Origin: Streptomyces liliifuscus
GTDB taxonomy: Bacteria > Actinomycetota > Actinomycetes > Streptomycetales > Streptomycetaceae
Reading direction: 5' to 3'
DNA: 64,000 nt
NCBI RefSeq assembly: GCF_016598615.1
Contig: NZ_CP066831.1
Location: forward strand, 186,001 to 250,000
A model generated the notes under the pieces. It saw only the letters and a list, made by a program, of their open reading frames with translations. It was not told where the DNA came from and searched no databases. The translations under genes were made by a program, and so were the position numbers. Shown here piece by piece: positions 44,968 to 54,273 of this stretch (its first letter is position 1; every line of letters starts with the position of its first letter).

Positions 44968-44979
44968 TGAATCGATTCA
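44968..44979. promoter_or_regulatory. LacI-type palindrome TGAATCGATTCA
   Basis: A perfect 12-bp palindrome with a central CG, the hallmark of LacI/GalR-family operators, 66 bp upstream of the rhamnosidase start. No LacI-type gene is in the window, so the regulator would act in trans. Confidence 0.6.
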
Positions 44980-45100
44980 AATCCTGACCTGCGACAAGGA
45001 GAGCGCCCTGGAGGCAGCGGGAGATCCAGATGGTGACTCGAAAAAAAGTTATGGCTGAAACTCTAGCCACGAATCCCGAACGTCGCTAGGTTTCCGTCAC

Positions 45101-45117
45101 GTGAACTTCTCGTTCAC
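45101..45117. promoter_or_regulatory. Inverted repeat GTGAAC-N5-GTTCAC
   Basis: Perfect 6-bp arms with a 5-bp spacer, about 290 bp before the MFS gene. It may be the operator of the TetR-family gene at the end of the operon or of another sugar regulator. Confidence 0.45.
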
Positions 45118-45405
45118 TCTGGATCCGACCGGTTCAGAGGCCTGCGAGAGCCAAGCTCCACACCGCTCCCCTTGCTCGCGCGGCTCGGCACACCAGTCAC
45201 AACGAGCCGGGGTGACACACCGGGGCACGGCCCCCACCATGGCAGCCACGGAATTGAAAGGTTCCAATTCCCGGGCGCAGATGCACTGTTGCTCATTTCC
45301 CCTCGGATGCGGCGCTCGTCCCGTACGGACCTCCCCCACCGCCCCGACGAGGTCACCCTCCGCAGGACCGCTCACTCCTTCTCTCCGAAGAGAGGCCAAA
45401 CCGTC

Positions 45406-46893
45406 GTGACTTCCTCCACCACACCCTCACCCGCAGCCACACCCGGGCCTACGACGAAAGCCCCCAGGGCCGGCATGGGAGCCCGCTTCGCCCTCATCGC
45501 TCTCGCCCTGATGTGGCCCACCCAGCTGCTGTCGCTGGCGGGCCTGCTCGGCGGCAACGCGCAGGCCTCCGTCGCGCTGCACTTCCGCACCACGGAGATC
45601 GGCTGGTTCATCCTCGTCAACGCGCTGGTCGCCACCGTGATCACGCCGTTCGTCGTGAAGGCCGCCGACTTCTACGGCAAGCGCAACGTCATGATCGCCA
45701 TCACTCTGCTCGGCCTCGTCGGTGACATCGTCGCCGCGCTGGCCACCAGCTACGGCATGCTGCTGGTCGGCCGGGGCATAGCGGGCTTCTACGGCCCCAT
45801 CGCGGCCCTCGCCTATGCCTCCGTCCGCGAGCTCTTCCCGCCCAAGCACGTGGGCGCGGCCAGCGGCCTGATCGGCAGCGGCATCGCCTTCGTGGCCCTG
45901 GGCGGCCCCTTCCTCACCGGCTGGGTGATCGACAGCTTCGGCTTCCGAGGCGTGATGTGGTCACTGGCCACCGCCACGGCGATCGGTCTGCTGCTCCTGC
46001 TCACCGTGGTACCCGAAACCCCGCACCGTGCGGAGCGCACGAAGGTGAACTGGCTCGGCGGCGCGCTCCTCGGCGGCGGCGCCGCGGCCCTCACCTACGG
46101 CATCGGCAAGGGCGGCGAGTGGGGCTGGACCGACGCTCGCACCCTGGCCTTCATGCTCGGCGGTGTCGCGGCAGTCCTGCTCTACGTGGTGACCGACGTC
46201 AAGGCCGCCCATCCGCTGTTCGACCTGACCATGATGTCCCGCCGCTCCGTCTGGACCGTCATGCTGGCCACAGCACTCATCTCCGCGACCGTCTTCGGCA
46301 CCGGCGTGATCAGCCAGCTGCTGGTGCTCTTCCCCAAGATCCCCGGCGTCTCCGACGGCCTCGGCATGACCGCCACGCACTACGCGATCATCGGCATCCC
46401 CGCCAGCATCCTCATCCTGGCCGTCGGCTTCGGCACCGGCGTCGCCCTGCGCAAGGTCGACGCCCGGCTGCCGCTGGGCCTCGGCGCGGCCCTGGCCGCC
46501 GTCGGTTTCCTCCTTCAGCGGCAATGGCACTACGGCGACACCCAGCTGATGCTGCTGGGCACCGTGTCCGCCATCGCCCTGGGCCTGATCGTGTCCTCGG
46601 TACCGGTCCTGATCATCGAAGCGGTGACGCCCGACGCGCAGGCCACCGCCAACGGGCTCCAGGGCATGATCCAGGGCGTGTTCACCACCGTCATCACACA
46701 GCTCGTCTACGTCATCCTCGCCAAGAACAGCACGGTCTACCAGGGCACCCGCTTCTACCACGACGTCGCCTTCAAGAACGCGATGCTGCTCGGCGCCGGC
46801 CTCGCACTCCTCGGACTCCTCGCCGCCGCCCTGATCCCCCGGCTCAAGCGCGCCCAGGACATCGAACCGGAGACAGCCGTGGCCGCCTCCTGA
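45406..46893 (+). CDS. MFS transporter, probable glycoside or aglycone permease
   Basis: 495 residues from GTG 45406 (GAGAGG about 11 bases upstream); the frame extends to 45172 but that part is not protein-like. Fourteen or so hydrophobic segments, with the MFS motif A region KAADFYGKRNVMIAI and a DHA2-like layout. It is co-directional with the GH3 gene 94 bp downstream. Import of the glycoside cleaved by the intracellular GH3 and GH78 enzymes is the simplest reading; export of a released plant phenolic is an alternative, as this subfamily includes drug exporters. Confidence 0.88.
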   Translation: MTSSTTPSPAATPGPTTKAPRAGMGARFALIALALMWPTQLLSLAGLLGGNAQASVALHFRTTEIGWFILVNALVATVITPFVVKAADFYGKRNVMIAITLLGLVGDIVAALATSYGMLLVGRGIAGFYGPIAALAYASVRELFPPKHVGAASGLIGSGIAFVALGGPFLTGWVIDSFGFRGVMWSLATATAIGLLLLLTVVPETPHRAERTKVNWLGGALLGGGAAALTYGIGKGGEWGWTDARTLAFMLGGVAAVLLYVVTDVKAAHPLFDLTMMSRRSVWTVMLATALISATVFGTGVISQLLVLFPKIPGVSDGLGMTATHYAIIGIPASILILAVGFGTGVALRKVDARLPLGLGAALAAVGFLLQRQWHYGDTQLMLLGTVSAIALGLIVSSVPVLIIEAVTPDAQATANGLQGMIQGVFTTVITQLVYVILAKNSTVYQGTRFYHDVAFKNAMLLGAGLALLGLLAAALIPRLKRAQDIEPETAVAAS

Positions 46894-46987
46894 TCGCCCT
46901 CCCTCCAAGGCTGCCCCCCACCGGCCACCGCCCCGAGCGCCAGCCCCGGATCCAAGACCCCATCCCCCCGAAAGGCAGGAACAGCCG

Positions 46988-49444
46988 ATGACTCGTCGAC
47001 AGACGGTGGACGAAGCGGATCTCACCCGGCGCCTCAACGCCATGTCCCTCAAGGAGAAGGTGACCCTGCTCACCGGCGGCGACGCCTGGACCCTGACACC
47101 GGTCGCCGCCGCCGGCCTCGCTTCCCTCGCCCTGTCCGACGGGCCCGTGGGCCCTCGCGGCACCGCCTTCGGCGACACCGCGGCCCCCTCCCTCCTCTTC
47201 CCCAGCCCCACCTCACTCTCCGCGGCCTGGGACGAGGACACCGCATACGAGGCCGGCCGCCTCATGGGCCTGAAGGCGCGGGAAATGGGCATTCACGTCC
47301 TGCTCGCCCCCACCGTCAACCTGCACCGATCCCCACTGGGCGGACGGCACTTCGAGTGCTACTCCGAAGATCCGCACCTCACTGCCCGCACCACGGTCGG
47401 CTTCATCAAGGGCGTGCAGTCGACCGGCGTGGCGGCCACCGTCAAGCACTTCGTCGGCAACGACTCCGAAACCGAGCGGATGACATACGACGCCCGGATC
47501 GACGAGAAGACCCTGCGCGAGACGTATCTGCCGCCCTTCGAGGCCGCCGTGCGGGAGGCCGGCGCCTGGGTCGTGATGGCGGCCTACAACTCGGTCAACG
47601 GCAAGTCGATGACCGAGAACGGCGAGCTGCTGAACAGTCTGCTGAAGGAGGAGTGGGGATTCGACGGCGTCGTTGTCTCCGACTGGCAGGCCACAAGGTC
47701 CACCGAGGACTCGGCCCTGGCCGGGCTCGACCTGGTCATGCCGGGCCCCGACGGGCCGTGGGGCGACGCCCTGCTGGCCGCCGTCACTGAGGGCCGGGTT
47801 CCCGAAAGCGTGATCGATGAAAAGGTCCGCCGCATCCTGCGGCTGGCCGCGCGGACCGGGGCACTCGACGGCATGGACGGCACAGACAGCACGGTCGGCG
47901 CGGACGTCGCTCCGGTACCGGAGGATGTGCGCTCCCGCATACGGGATCTCGCGGTCCGCGGTTCTGTACTCCTGCGCAACGACGGTCTGCTCCCCCTGCG
48001 TACCGACGCCCTGCGCAAGGTGGCCCTGATCGGTCCCAACGCCGTCCGCTTCACCGCGCAGGGCGGTGGCAGCGCCCATGTCACCCCCGAGCACATCGTC
48101 ACCCCGCTCGAAGGACTGCGCCGGGCACTCGGCGACAACGTCGAGCTCACCGTCCGCCAGGGCGTCTTCCCGCACGCGGCGCTCCTTCCGCTGGACGGGG
48201 ACACGGCCACCGACCCGGTCACCGGCGAACCCGGTGCACGACTGGAGTACCGGACGGCCGACAACACCGTGGTCTCCGAGGAGCACAAAGACCCCGCGAG
48301 CACCTGGTTCCCGATCCTCCTCTCCGACGAGGTGGCGGAACTGGTCGTACGGACCCGTCTCACACTCCGGGAATCCGGCATCCACCGGCTGTCGGTGCTC
48401 GGCCCCGGCCACATCACGCTCCAGGTCCCCGGAAACGAACCACAGACCCACGAACAGCTCCAGGACAACGACGACATCGGCTCGCTGGTGCTCTACCCTC
48501 CCTCGCACACCTTCGCCTTCCCCGCGGCCGAGGGCGAGACCGAGATCCTGGTGCGCTTCCGGCCGCAACGTCATCTGCCGTACCCCATCACCCTGTTGGG
48601 CCTCGGGTACGACACCCCGCGCGGCACCGACGACGAGGAGTTGGAGGCGGCCGTCGTCACCGCTTCGGACGCCGACGCCGTCATCCTGATGGTCGGCAGC
48701 GACGCGCACACCGAGTCCGAGAGCGTCGACCGCACAACCCTCACCCTGCGAGGCCGACAGGACGAACTCGTCGAACGGGTCTGCGCCGCCAACCCGCGTA
48801 CGGCCGTCGTCGTCAACGCCGGCTCCCCCTTCCTCCTCCCCTGGGCGGACCGGCCCGCCGCCCTGCTCTGGTCGTGGTTCCCCGGCCAGGAAGGCGGCGA
48901 TGCCATCGCCGACATCCTCACCGGGACCGAGCCGGGCGGCCGCCTGCCCACCACCTTTCCCACCACCGAGACCGACGTCCCGGTCCTGTCCACCCAGCCG
49001 GTCGACGGAACCCTGGACTACACGGAGGGCGAACTGATCGGCCACCGCGCCTACACCGCTTCCGGCACCGCTCCCCTCTTCCCCTTCGGCCACGGACTGT
49101 CCTACACGACCTGGGACTACCAGGACCTCGTCGTCACCGGCGACATGGAACGCGGACTCACGGTTCGGGTCACGCTCCGCAACACCGGGGAGCGCTCGGG
49201 CCGCGAGGTCGTCCAGGCCTACCTGGATCCGGTCGACGGCGACCACCCGCGGCGCCTCGTCGGGTTCGCCGCGGTCGAGGCGAGCGCGAGTGAGTCCGTG
49301 ATCGCCACGATCACCGTGCCCGCAAAGGCCCTCAGCCTCTGGACCCCGGCCGGCTGGGCCGCACGATCCGGGCCGCACCAGCTTCGGGTGGGGCGTTCGG
49401 CGGCCGTTCTCCCGCTGACCGCCGCCGTACCGCGGTCGTCATGA
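46988..49444 (+). CDS. GH3 beta-glucosidase with PA14 insertion
   Basis: 818 residues. GH3 TIM barrel with LSDGPVGPRG, the TVNLHRSPLGGRHFE region, TVKHFVGNDSE, and nucleophile Asp232 in VVSDWQA. The C-terminal sandwich begins near 310 and is interrupted by a PA14 domain (about 405-545: EYRTADNTVVS, IHRLSVLGPGHITLQV). The acid/base is expected in the VGSDAHTESESVDRTTL segment. A fibronectin type III-like domain ends the protein. No signal peptide, so it hydrolyses imported glycosides, a pattern seen in enzymes acting on gluco-conjugates of plant phenolics. Confidence 0.94.
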   Translation: MTRRQTVDEADLTRRLNAMSLKEKVTLLTGGDAWTLTPVAAAGLASLALSDGPVGPRGTAFGDTAAPSLLFPSPTSLSAAWDEDTAYEAGRLMGLKAREMGIHVLLAPTVNLHRSPLGGRHFECYSEDPHLTARTTVGFIKGVQSTGVAATVKHFVGNDSETERMTYDARIDEKTLRETYLPPFEAAVREAGAWVVMAAYNSVNGKSMTENGELLNSLLKEEWGFDGVVVSDWQATRSTEDSALAGLDLVMPGPDGPWGDALLAAVTEGRVPESVIDEKVRRILRLAARTGALDGMDGTDSTVGADVAPVPEDVRSRIRDLAVRGSVLLRNDGLLPLRTDALRKVALIGPNAVRFTAQGGGSAHVTPEHIVTPLEGLRRALGDNVELTVRQGVFPHAALLPLDGDTATDPVTGEPGARLEYRTADNTVVSEEHKDPASTWFPILLSDEVAELVVRTRLTLRESGIHRLSVLGPGHITLQVPGNEPQTHEQLQDNDDIGSLVLYPPSHTFAFPAAEGETEILVRFRPQRHLPYPITLLGLGYDTPRGTDDEELEAAVVTASDADAVILMVGSDAHTESESVDRTTLTLRGRQDELVERVCAANPRTAVVVNAGSPFLLPWADRPAALLWSWFPGQEGGDAIADILTGTEPGGRLPTTFPTTETDVPVLSTQPVDGTLDYTEGELIGHRAYTASGTAPLFPFGHGLSYTTWDYQDLVVTGDMERGLTVRVTLRNTGERSGREVVQAYLDPVDGDHPRRLVGFAAVEASASESVIATITVPAKALSLWTPAGWAARSGPHQLRVGRSAAVLPLTAAVPRSS

Positions 49445-49500
49445 TCGCGCCCCGCGCCCCCCGCGACCCTCCCCGTCCATGAGTGAAGTACGGTCGAACC

Positions 49501-50130
49501 GTGAGCAGCACACCACGCAAGCCCAGGGGCCCTTACCGCAAGGGCCTTGAGCGCCGCGAGCAGATCCTGCGTGCGGCTCTGGAGGTCTTCAGCGAGCACG
49601 GCGAACGCGGCTCCTCGCTCAAGGAGATCGCCGACCGCGTGGGCATGTCCCAGGCGGGTGTGCTGCACTACTTCGACTCCCGGGAGGACCTCCTGCTGGC
49701 CGTGCTGGCCGAGCGGGACGCCCTGGACACCGAAGCGGCCGCCGATGTGATGTCACCGGGCGAGGCGGTGGCCCGGACGGTCGGTCACAACGCCCGACAG
49801 CCGGGTCTGGTCGACCTGTTCGTGACCCTGTCCGCCGCCGCCTCGGATCCGGCCCATCCCGCCCACGCCTTCTTCAAGCGGCGGTACACGGACCTGAGCA
49901 CCCGGATCCAGGAGGGCCTGGAACAGGGCCGACAGAACGACCAGATCCGCCAGGACGTCGATCCAAAGCTCATGGCGCGGCTGCTGCTCGCGGTGTCCGA
50001 CGGCATCCAGTTGCAGTGGCTGCTGGATCCGAGCGTCGACATGACCGCCCTGGTCGAGGCGTTCAACCGCATGTGTGCCGTCCCGGTGGGCGAGAGCAAC
50101 AACCCGTCGCCCACCGGCGAAGACAACTGA
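49501..50130 (+). CDS. TetR-family regulator of the glycoside operon
   Basis: 209 residues from GTG 49501 (GTG 49483 is possible). The helix-turn-helix is GLERREQILRAALEVFSEHG, SLKEIADRVGMSQAGVLHYF and the C-terminal domain is helical. It follows the GH3 gene by 56 bp, the usual layout for an autoregulated local repressor. Candidate sites are the dyads upstream of the MFS gene. Confidence 0.93.
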   Translation: MSSTPRKPRGPYRKGLERREQILRAALEVFSEHGERGSSLKEIADRVGMSQAGVLHYFDSREDLLLAVLAERDALDTEAAADVMSPGEAVARTVGHNARQPGLVDLFVTLSAAASDPAHPAHAFFKRRYTDLSTRIQEGLEQGRQNDQIRQDVDPKLMARLLLAVSDGIQLQWLLDPSVDMTALVEAFNRMCAVPVGESNNPSPTGEDN

Positions 50131-50176
50131 CGCACCCAGTCGGCCGTCCGGGACGGATCGCCACGCCGACAGCACC

Positions 50177-50662
50177 CTAGGCCCTGTCTCCTTGAACCTC
50201 GACAGGCTGGGGCGTTTGCGGATGGTCCACGGTGGTGCCGTCAGGATTCCGCCCGAAGGCGGCCTCTAGAACGTCGGGGAGATCTTCCTCGGAGACCGTG
50301 GTGCGCACGTCCGCCAGAATCTGGGGAAAGTCGTCATCGTCGATGACGCCCATGTGCTCCTGGCGGAGTTGGTAGATGATCTCGACGAGCTCCGGTCTCA
50401 GCCTCATCCAGGCACGGGCGGTACGGATCTCTTCATCGACCTGGTGCATGAACCAGCGCATGACCTCGTACGGGACGTCAGCGTGCCCTGCGTGCGGGTT
50501 GAAGCACACTGTGGGTTCCCGTGCCGGATGCTCGTCGGGGACGATCGCGGTCACGAGAGTCTGTTGCTTGGCCACGAGATCCAGTTCCAGATACCAGGCG
50601 TCGTCGGGCACGGAGTACATCGCGGTGATCGTGTAGTCGCCGTCGGGGTGTCGCAAGACCAT
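50177..50662 (-). CDS. Conserved hypothetical protein
   Basis: 161 residues from ATG 50662 (a TTG at 50704 would add 14). The protein is acidic and non-repetitive with normal Streptomyces codon bias: DGDYTITAMYSVPDDAWYLE, HPAREPTVCFNPHAGH and helical MRLRPELVEIIYQLRQEH. No signal or membrane segment. No family recognised. An IS5-type remnant abuts its 5' end and may have removed its original promoter. Confidence 0.65.
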   Translation of the reverse strand: MVLRHPDGDYTITAMYSVPDDAWYLELDLVAKQQTLVTAIVPDEHPAREPTVCFNPHAGHADVPYEVMRWFMHQVDEEIRTARAWMRLRPELVEIIYQLRQEHMGVIDDDDFPQILADVRTTVSEEDLPDVLEAAFGRNPDGTTVDHPQTPQPVEVQGDRA

Positions 50663-50705
50663 TGCCGCATGCTGCCACGCTGGGCCGAGAAGGTGCCTCT
50701 CCAAG

Positions 50706-50875
50706 TCAGGCGGCCCGACGCCTCTGTGCCCGGGCCCGGATGAGGAGGCCGGCGCCGTAGCACGCCATCTGGCAGGCGATGGCGAGCTTGTCCGTTCCCA
50801 TGGCCAGACCCCTCCACTGCTTGAACCGGCTCATGCATCGCTCGACCGCGTTGCGCTGCTTCTACGCCTCGGTGT
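50706..50875 (-). mobile_element. IS5-family transposase remnant (C-terminal end)
   Basis: The last ~50 codons of an IS5-type transposase: KQRNAVERCMSRFKQWRGLA, then MACYGAGLLIRARAQRRRAA. A TAG replaces the codon before KQRN, and no upstream catalytic domain remains. The 260 bp to the next gene show nothing more. Confidence 0.75.
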
Positions 50876-51140
50876 CGAAGGCGGACAGCCGAAGCGTCAG
50901 TGAGTGGATGAGTCAGGCCCACAGGGTGATGCCACCGAAGGCATCATCCCGCTACGGCAAGATTCAAACTGACGCTTCGACAATCATCACTGTGAGGGGA
51001 ACGGTCGTACCGGAGGAACGACCCTGTCCCGAGGTCCATGGCGGGTTCCGCTGCCGTGCCCTACGAAGTCGATCATCGTTTGCGCAGCCTGATCACGAAG
51101 ACCTTCACGGCAGTTGCCCTCGCTGTTGCCACGGAACCGG

Positions 51141-51722
51141 TCAGCGGATCACGCTGAACCGCAGATGGGTGGCGTTCGGCGTCTCGATCACCTTCGTACG
51201 CTCCAGCCGGTACTGCCCGCCCAGGTGGTCGAACAGCCGAGTTCCACCGCCGAGCAGGACCGGTGCCAGATGGATCTGGATCTCGTCCAGCAGCCCGGCC
51301 GCGAGGCACTGTTGAGTCGTGCTCGCGCCGTGTACGGCGACCGCTTTGCCGCCCGCCGCTGCCTTCGCCTGGGCCACCGCGCCGTGGATGCCGTCGGTGA
51401 CGAAGGTGAAGACCGATGGGGCCCGTACCGTCTCCGGGTCGGGTGCCTTGTGGGTAAGCACGAAACATGGCGTCGGTCCGGCGGGCCCGCCGTCGCCCCA
51501 TCCGCCGTCGCCCTCCGCCAACTCGTACGACACCCGGCCCATCAGGATCGACCCCAGCCCTGCGCGCATCTCGTCCAGCAGGGCGATGTCGCGCGGGTCC
51601 GGCTGGTGCAGCCACTGGTGCAGCGGCAGGCCGCCGTCGCCCAGTTGCTGCTCGCGGGAGACATTCGGACCGGCGACGAACCCGTCCAGCGACATCGAGA
51701 TACCTGAAACGACCTTGCTCAT
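51141..51722 (-). CDS. Dihydrofolate-reductase-fold (RibD C-terminal domain) family protein
   Basis: 193 residues. MSKVVSGISMSLDGFVAGPN is the typical start; GSILMGRVSYELAE and VHGASTTQQCLAAGLLDEIQ with LAPVLLGGGTRLFDHL are the NADPH-binding features of this stand-alone family. The members are presumed reductases of unknown substrate and are common in actinobacteria. There is no operon partner. Confidence 0.92.
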   Translation of the reverse strand: MSKVVSGISMSLDGFVAGPNVSREQQLGDGGLPLHQWLHQPDPRDIALLDEMRAGLGSILMGRVSYELAEGDGGWGDGGPAGPTPCFVLTHKAPDPETVRAPSVFTFVTDGIHGAVAQAKAAAGGKAVAVHGASTTQQCLAAGLLDEIQIHLAPVLLGGGTRLFDHLGGQYRLERTKVIETPNATHLRFSVIR

Positions 51723-51986
51723 GACCTCATCCCTCCGTTGGGTGCCTTCCTGAGGTGACGTCGGAGCCGCACGGGAGTTCTCGACATCGCCCGGGGCAAA
51801 GGTTCCGCGCGTACGGCTCCCCCGCCGGGTGCGCGTCGTGGGGCCCGAGCCCTAGAAAGCGCCGCCCTGTCCCGGGCCCCCAATGTGTGGCGCGGCATGC
51901 CGAATGGTCGGGGCCGGCTGCTGGCCTTTCCGGTACGCGCAGCGCCCAAACGGCGCTGTACCAGACGGGAAGCGGGCGAACCCGTG

Positions 51987-52862
51987 ATGCCGAACGTGGA
52001 CGCGGGCGCGGGTGACCGGCTGGCGCTGGCGGTGCTGGTCCAGTACCGGATGGCCACTACCGAACAGATGCACTGGGTGATCGCCCCCGAGGTACGCATC
52101 GAGCAGACGAGGCGACGGCTGGCCCGACTGCGGGAGGCGGGGCTGGTCGACAGGATCACCCTGCCAGGGGCCGGACGAACCCGGGTGTGGTTCCCCACCC
52201 GGTACGGCGTGCAACTCGCCTGTGAGTGGCCCGAGATGCGCGGCCGCCGGCCCTCCCGGACGGTGTCCGATCCGACCGCCGTACGGCTGAAGGTCGGCCA
52301 CGCGCTGACCGTGACCAGGACCGCGCTCGCATTCCTCCAGGACGCCCGCCGCAACGGCGACCTGTGCCGGCCACTGGACTGGATCCCCCTGAGGCCCACT
52401 ATCCGACAGGGAGCGGCGAGGCGGTCATCCCCGACGCCCTCCTGTACTACCGGCGTGGTCCCGCCGACGACAACTGGTCGATGCTGCGGGCGTTCGTGAA
52501 GGTCCACCGGGCCACCATGGGCCCCGAACGCCTCGCCGCCTAACTGACCGCGTACGCCCGCCTCCACGGCTACGTGCCCGGGGCGCTGGCCGACCATCCA
52601 GGAACCGGCACTGGAAGACTGGCGGCGGCGCTACCCCCTGTTCCCGCGGCTGCTGTTCGTCCTGGACGGCACCGGCCCCACCTGTGCCAAGACACGTATC
52701 CGTGCCCTACACGCGGCCGCCAGAGACCTGGCGCCGTTCTGCTTCCTGCACGACGTGCCCGTCCTCGCGGCACCGCTGACCGACCCGCTCCGTGACGGCC
52801 CCTCCGCGCCCGTCTGGCGGCCCGCACAGGACCCCGCCCAACAGGTCGCCTGGCACACCTGA
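51987..52862 (+). pseudogene. Replication-relaxation-family protein, frameshifted
   Basis: The N-terminal winged-helix part is intact from ATG 51987 (LALAVLVQYRMATTEQMHWV, TRRRLARLREAGLVDRITLP, VWFPTRYGVQLACEW). A frameshift near 52395 moves VIPDALLYYRRGPADDNWSM to another frame, a stop follows at 52543, and further homologous pieces (ALEDWRRRYPLFPRLLFVLD, APFCFLHDVPVLAAPL) lie in a third frame to 52862. These proteins belong to plasmids and integrative conjugative elements, so this is a fossil of one. Confidence 0.75.
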
Positions 52863-53009
52863 CCCTGATCGGCGGCATCGGCGGCTGTGAAGCCCAAGGC
52901 GCCGTACGGCCCTGCCCCGAGACGTGTTGCACAAGGCCGGGTACGGGCGCCAACGCCGCTCACCATGGCACACGGAGCCACCATTGGCCCTGGTCAAGAA
53001 CCTACTTCA

Positions 53010-53297
53010 CTACCCTGGGATCCAGTATTCGAAGTAGTACCCAGCCGCATTCCGGAAACAACCGGATGTCGGGTTGGTGGGATAGCCCTGTGCGTACTTC
53101 CTTCGCCGGTCCTCATCGCACTTCCGCATCCCGGTCACGGTGTTCGCGTAGACAGGGGAGCTTTCCCACCGGAGGGGGCGGTATATATCCGCGCTCTCCC
53201 GCTCAGCCGGCCCGGACGACGCCGATGCTCCGACTGCGGACACTCCTAGGCATAACCAAACGACGGCCAGACAAGATACGACACGACGCACCCTCAT
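53010..53297 (-). CDS. Small secreted protein with one Cys pair
   Basis: 95 residues from ATG 53297 (GAGGGGGA upstream). A Sec signal peptide MRVRRVVSCLAVVWLCLGVS ends near residue 25-27 (ASA-SS). The mature ~68 residues are Arg- and Tyr-rich, with two cysteines (MRKCDEDRRRKYAQGYP and SGCFRNAAGYYFEYW). No family recognised. It precedes two other small secreted genes' territory, with similar size and Cys count. Confidence 0.65.
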   Translation of the reverse strand: MRVRRVVSCLAVVWLCLGVSAVGASASSGPAERESADIYRPLRWESSPVYANTVTGMRKCDEDRRRKYAQGYPTNPTSGCFRNAAGYYFEYWIPG

Positions 53298-53336
53298 ACT
53301 TCCCCCTCGGCTCTCCGATGAGTCGGCCAACAACAC

Positions 53337-53743
53337 GCTGGCATACGGCGATAGTTCCCAGGCACAAAGCTTGCCGTCCAGACTTGCGGAACCCTCCGGC
53401 CATGGCCCACCAAAAGCAACCTCCTATCAAGAGCCGCGAGGCGTCGGCTGCCTCGGTTCGGGGGCACCGGCACGCAGCGCCAGGGCGGCCCGCCCGCAGG
53501 CCCGGGTGACCTGTTCACGGAAGGGGTAGATCCACGGGTGGGTCACCTCGCGCCGCAGGGCCGCGAGTGCCTCCACCCACTCCACCGCGTCCTCGGGCAG
53601 GGTGTAGGGCTGGCCGCTCAGCGCTTGACTCTGTCGGTGATCTTGAGAATTGCGATGTGGCGAGCGTGATCGCACCGCGACAATTCTGCCCAGGGCGCGA
53701 GAAACTGACGATCTATAGGAGCTTCAGCGTCGGGCTCAGCGAA
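53337..53743. other. 400-bp gap with a possible gene tail
   Basis: A minus-strand frame ending at 53427 encodes PEDAVEWVEALAALRREVTH and CGRAALALRAG, which looks like the C-terminus of a lost gene; its upstream part is not native. Nothing else was seen. Confidence 0.35.
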
Positions 53744-54148
53744 TCAGCTGCACCGGAAGGTGTGGACCAGCCACCTCGCCACGCCGTCCGTGTCCGTTGT
53801 GGTCAGGTTCCGAGGCGTATAAAGCTGACCCGACGCATGAAGATCGTAAGGGTGCTCCACGCCGCCTTTCTGGAAATAACTGTTGGCGCAGTACCCGGGA
53901 CCAATGTAGTAACCCTCGGCTTGGGCCCACCCAAGATGCCTGTCCGTTCGCCTGTCTACAGGCAGGATCGCGTCGTAGATGGGGCCACCATCACTCGTTT
54001 CGTATACCACGCCGATGCCGACTTCGCTGGCGTACGAGTTGTGGATGTAGCTCCAGGGCGGAGGGGCCGCGGATGCGGGAGTGGTGGTGAAGGGGATCGC
54101 GGCCATTACCGCCAGGGCAAGCGCCGTCATACTTCGTAGAGGCCTCAT
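53744..54148 (-). CDS. Secreted protein of unknown function
   Basis: 134 residues from ATG 54148, with AGGAAGGA upstream. The signal peptide ends at ASAAPP (about residue 28). The mature part is rich in Tyr and Trp and has two cysteines, one in GPGYCANSYF and the other two residues from the end (HTFRCS). Its ATG overlaps the stop codon of a preceding 42-codon ORF (ATGA), so it is translationally coupled to it. No family recognised. Confidence 0.7.
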   Translation of the reverse strand: MRPLRSMTALALAVMAAIPFTTTPASAAPPPWSYIHNSYASEVGIGVVYETSDGGPIYDAILPVDRRTDRHLGWAQAEGYYIGPGYCANSYFQKGGVEHPYDLHASGQLYTPRNLTTTDTDGVARWLVHTFRCS

Positions 54149-54273
54149 TGTGTCCTTCCTGGGGGCGAGACAGGGGAGCTTTCGGCTGCGTTGGCCGGCA
54201 CGGGTGCTGTGAGGACGACAGCACATAGGCTGGCGGCTGCCGGTCCGGTGACGAGAGATGCTCTCCGTTTCAT
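54145..54273 (-). CDS. Short signal-peptide-like ORF coupled to the next gene
   Basis: 42 residues: MKRRASLVTGPAAASLCAVV, then APVPANAAESS and a nine-residue tail. It is almost entirely a Sec signal peptide. It stops inside the start codon of the 134-residue secreted protein gene. Either it encodes a tiny secreted or leader peptide, or it is the 5' end of a truncated paralogue. Confidence 0.5.
   Translation of the reverse strand: MKRRASLVTGPAAASLCAVVLTAPVPANAAESSPVSPPGRTQ

Larger units (their letters stand above)
44903..45405. promoter_or_regulatory. 500-bp divergent promoter region, GH78 versus MFS-GH3-TetR
   Basis: The gap holds two perfect dyads (44968-44979 and 45101-45117) and a relatively A/T-rich patch at 45040-45080 that includes TGGCT/AGCCA half-sites. 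No gene is supported inside it. Confidence 0.6.

Noticed and set aside
47213..49378. 721-codon minus-strand open frame opposite the GH3 gene
   Set aside because: Antisense shadow produced by high G+C third positions; no domain.
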